Of a DNA stretch of 64,000 bases, positions 62,277-64,000 are shown in pieces. Source of the stretch: Sulfotelmatobacter sp963788225. Its GTDB lineage: Bacteria > Acidobacteriota > Terriglobia > Terriglobales > Acidobacteriaceae. Location of the stretch: the NCBI GenBank assembly GCA_963788225.1, contig CAWBGI010000003.1, forward strand, positions 434,001 through 498,000, written 5' to 3'. Numbering within the stretch: the first letter of the stretch is position 1; each line of letters begins with the position of its first letter. Position numbers and translations under genes: made by a program. Under the pieces are notes generated by a model, which was not told where the DNA came from, made no database searches, and saw nothing but the letters and a program-made list of their open reading frames with translations.

Positions 62277-62853
62277 ACCGATGCCTTTCAATACCGTGCA
62301 GGCCATCGTGAATGTGAAACACAATGCCGGACTGGGACGGATCGCCTCGCCTCCCGAAGATTCTCTGGCAGCAACTTCCGAGGAGACAGATCTCGCGACT
62401 TTGCAGACCCAGTTGCGGGAAGCGCTACACCATGAAATTGCGCTGCACGAGGTAGCGCTGCATCGTGAGTCGGAAGGCTTGGTCATCAGCCTGCAGGAAT
62501 TTGGTTTTTTCGATAGCGGTTCGGCAACCATCAAACCTGAATCCGTGTCGGCGCTTGACCGCATTGCGTCGATTCTCGCCATCCGCACTTACAAGTTGCG
62601 CATTGAAGGCCACACCGATAACGTCCCGATTCACACTGCCACGATGGCTTCCAATTGGGAGCTTTCGACAGCTCGGGCCACGGAACTGGTTCGGCTTCTC
62701 ATCCTTCGCCACCGTTTCGCGCCCGAAAGGCTGGCTGCCGCCGGCTACGCAGAGTATCACCCGGTTGCGAGCAATTTGACCCCTCAAGGGCGGGCGCAGA
62801 ACCGCCGGGTAGACATTGTCATCCTGAGCACTCAGGTGGCAAGAAACCCTTAA
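62154..62853 (+). pseudogene. truncated MotB (OmpA-like peptidoglycan-binding) gene fused to the upstream regulator
   Basis: The 5' boundary reads YASSQV, the start of the MotB plug region, in the regulator frame. One extra base near 62171-62175 shifts the frame, after which KRKVGKLSLAIQVAFQELG and a full OmpA-like domain (IEGHTDNVPIH, NWELSTARA, VASNLTPQGRAQNRRVDIVI) continue to TAA. The cytoplasmic N-terminus and the single membrane helix with its proton-binding Asp are missing. An ATG at 62116 opens this frame but would not restore them. It cannot act as a stator subunit. Confidence 0.75.
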
Positions 62854-62986
62854 TCTCCCTAAAGCAAAGCCCTCCCGTGCCGATGAAGTTCTTTTGGGCA
62901 CGTGTCCATCGTGCTGGCGAGTTGTGCGGCGTGCATTCGGGGCCATGCGGAGGTCGCGATATTTCAGAGACGCGAAAGGCATCCGT

Positions 62987-63895
62987 GTGACCACTGCACC
63001 CGCACTGCAAGTGGTCTCGAGCACGGCAGAGCCGTCCCAACCCGACCTGCTACGCATCCGCGAACTGATTTATAGCGTCGCCGGCATTTTTCACCCGGAC
63101 AACAAACTCCGCCTACTGCAGGACCGCTGCGGCCGCCGCATGAAGGAACTCAGGGTGCAGACCCTGCGCGAATATTTCGAGCACCTTACCATCCGCCCGC
63201 TCCGGCAAAACGAACTGATCGCATTACTCAATGAGATCACCATTGGAGAAACCTGCTTTTTCCGCAATCAGCCGCAACTGGATGCGTTATGCCGTATCGT
63301 AGTTCCGAACATTCTTGAGGCCAAGGCCAGGGGCAACTTTCCCCAGCGCCGATTGCGGATCTGGAGCGCAGGCTGCTCCACGGGAGAAGAGCCTTACACT
63401 CTGCGCATGTCGCTACTCGACCAGGCAGACAGCCAGCTGAAAAACTGGATCATCGAGATCCTGGCCACCGACCTGAATGAGCGGTCACTCGTCCACGCCA
63501 GAGCCGCACTGTACGGACCCCACAGCACCCGCCACGTCATGCCCATCCACCAGCAGAAGTATTTTCTTCCATGCGGCGATCAGCTGCGGGTAAGTCCGAT
63601 GGTCCGCGCCAACGTGAGCTTTAGCCGGCTCAATTTGTCGGACGATCCTCGCATGGACCTTATGAAAAACGTTGACGTCATCTTTTGCTGCAACGTGCTG
63701 ATCTATTTCGATCTGGATTCGAAGCGGCGTGTCATCCAGCACTTCTTTAACAATCTTCTGCCTCACGGATACTTGTTTCTGGGTCACTCGGAGTCGCTGT
63801 TCGGCGTCAGTGAGGACTTCCGGCTGGTTCACTTGCCCGGAGCTACGGCTTATGTGAAGACTGAACGCGCGCTACCAGGAGGTAAGACAACGTGA
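62987..63895 (+). CDS. cheR: CheR-type chemoreceptor methyltransferase
   Basis: From GTG 62987 (ATG 62945 is an alternative) the product has about 302 residues. The CheR N-terminal helical domain (LREYFEHLTIRPLRQNELIALLNEITIGETCFFRNQPQ) is followed by the SAM-binding domain with SAGCSTGEEPYTL, ILATDLNE and FCCNVLIYFD. It methylates chemoreceptor glutamates using SAM. It overlaps the HDOD gene by 4 bases (GTGA) and belongs to a chemotaxis/motility cluster continuing right. Confidence 0.9.
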   Translation: MTTAPALQVVSSTAEPSQPDLLRIRELIYSVAGIFHPDNKLRLLQDRCGRRMKELRVQTLREYFEHLTIRPLRQNELIALLNEITIGETCFFRNQPQLDALCRIVVPNILEAKARGNFPQRRLRIWSAGCSTGEEPYTLRMSLLDQADSQLKNWIIEILATDLNERSLVHARAALYGPHSTRHVMPIHQQKYFLPCGDQLRVSPMVRANVSFSRLNLSDDPRMDLMKNVDVIFCCNVLIYFDLDSKRRVIQHFFNNLLPHGYLFLGHSESLFGVSEDFRLVHLPGATAYVKTERALPGGKTT

Positions 63896-64000
63896 CAACC
63901 GCACTCGTGGGCAAAGAGGGTTTGCTGCAGCGGCTCGACGGATTAAGTCAGATACCAACCATCCCGGCCGTCCTCGCGCCTATGTTGCGCTACTTGCAGC
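63892..64000 (+). CDS. start of an HDOD-domain protein (truncated by the window end)
   Basis: GTG 63892, with AGGAGGT 9 bases upstream, opens a frame reading GLLQRLDGLSQIPTIPAVLAP, which matches the first helices of HDOD domains. Only 36 codons are visible. Overlap with cheR suggests a chemotaxis-linked signalling protein. Confidence 0.6.
   Translation, partial: MTTALVGKEGLLQRLDGLSQIPTIPAVLAPMLRYLQ

Overview
The window is a high-GC bacterial chromosome segment that most resembles Acidobacteriota (Terriglobia-like). The main support is a large Oar-type TonB-dependent receptor with an N-terminal carboxypeptidase-regulatory domain, a two-haem cytochrome of the reaction-centre type fused to TPRs, a CadC-like winged-helix/TolB/TPR regulator, and many secreted serine hydrolases. 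This assignment comes from gene-family recognition; no rRNA or marker protein is present.

Layout. Positions 1-2430 hold backbone genes (a small hypothetical, nagA, tRNA-Pro). Positions 2431-30907 form an accessory, partly decayed region. It contains a CPBP protease, c-type cytochromes, a TonB receptor, serine hydrolases, a PD40 propeller, an M13 peptidase and two regulators. It also contains several broken genes and one intact 3.16-kb IS3-family element. That element has 43-44 bp imperfect terminal repeats and an AGCG target duplication, carries a passenger serine hydrolase, and splits a DUF1349-type gene. The region is bounded by the intact tRNA-Pro and, at 30908-30958, a copy of that tRNA's 3' part. 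It is therefore a candidate tRNA-associated island, although no integrase was recognised.

Positions 31243-44871 hold the metabolic core on the minus strand: a sensor kinase with two periplasmic haem-c motifs, its NtrC-type sigma-54 activator, then had-oah-bcrC-bcrB-bcrA-bcrD, followed by SDR, GNAT, zinc-ribbon/TPR and LeuA-like genes. Six consecutive junctions overlap by 4 bp. This is an ATP-dependent (class I) benzoyl-CoA reductase pathway: reductive dearomatisation, then hydroxydienoyl-type dehydrogenation and hydrolytic ring opening. Dienoyl-CoA hydratase, ferredoxin and an obvious benzoate-CoA ligase are not in the window. Divergently, 45037-48717 encodes a small membrane protein, a cyclic-nucleotide-domain protein without HTH, a Rieske protein, cytochrome b and a nonahaem cytochrome c. 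This looks like a quinol-oxidising complex. It is preceded by a near-consensus sigma-54 promoter (44992-45006) and an upstream dyad. I infer that the haem kinase and NtrC pair control respiration, and perhaps aromatic degradation, in response to redox state.

Positions 48718-61568 are ordinary backbone: tRNA-Ser, a small DnaJ-type zinc protein, a diguanylate cyclase, alpha/beta hydrolases, an acyl-CoA ligase, membrane proteins, an ArsR-type regulator, NIPSNAP and PEP-mutase-like genes, a response regulator, and a duplicated Crp/Fnr plus zinc-ribbon block. The right end (61569-64000) is a chemotaxis/motility fragment. There an OmpR-type response regulator runs directly into a truncated, frameshifted MotB, followed by CheR and the start of an HDOD protein.
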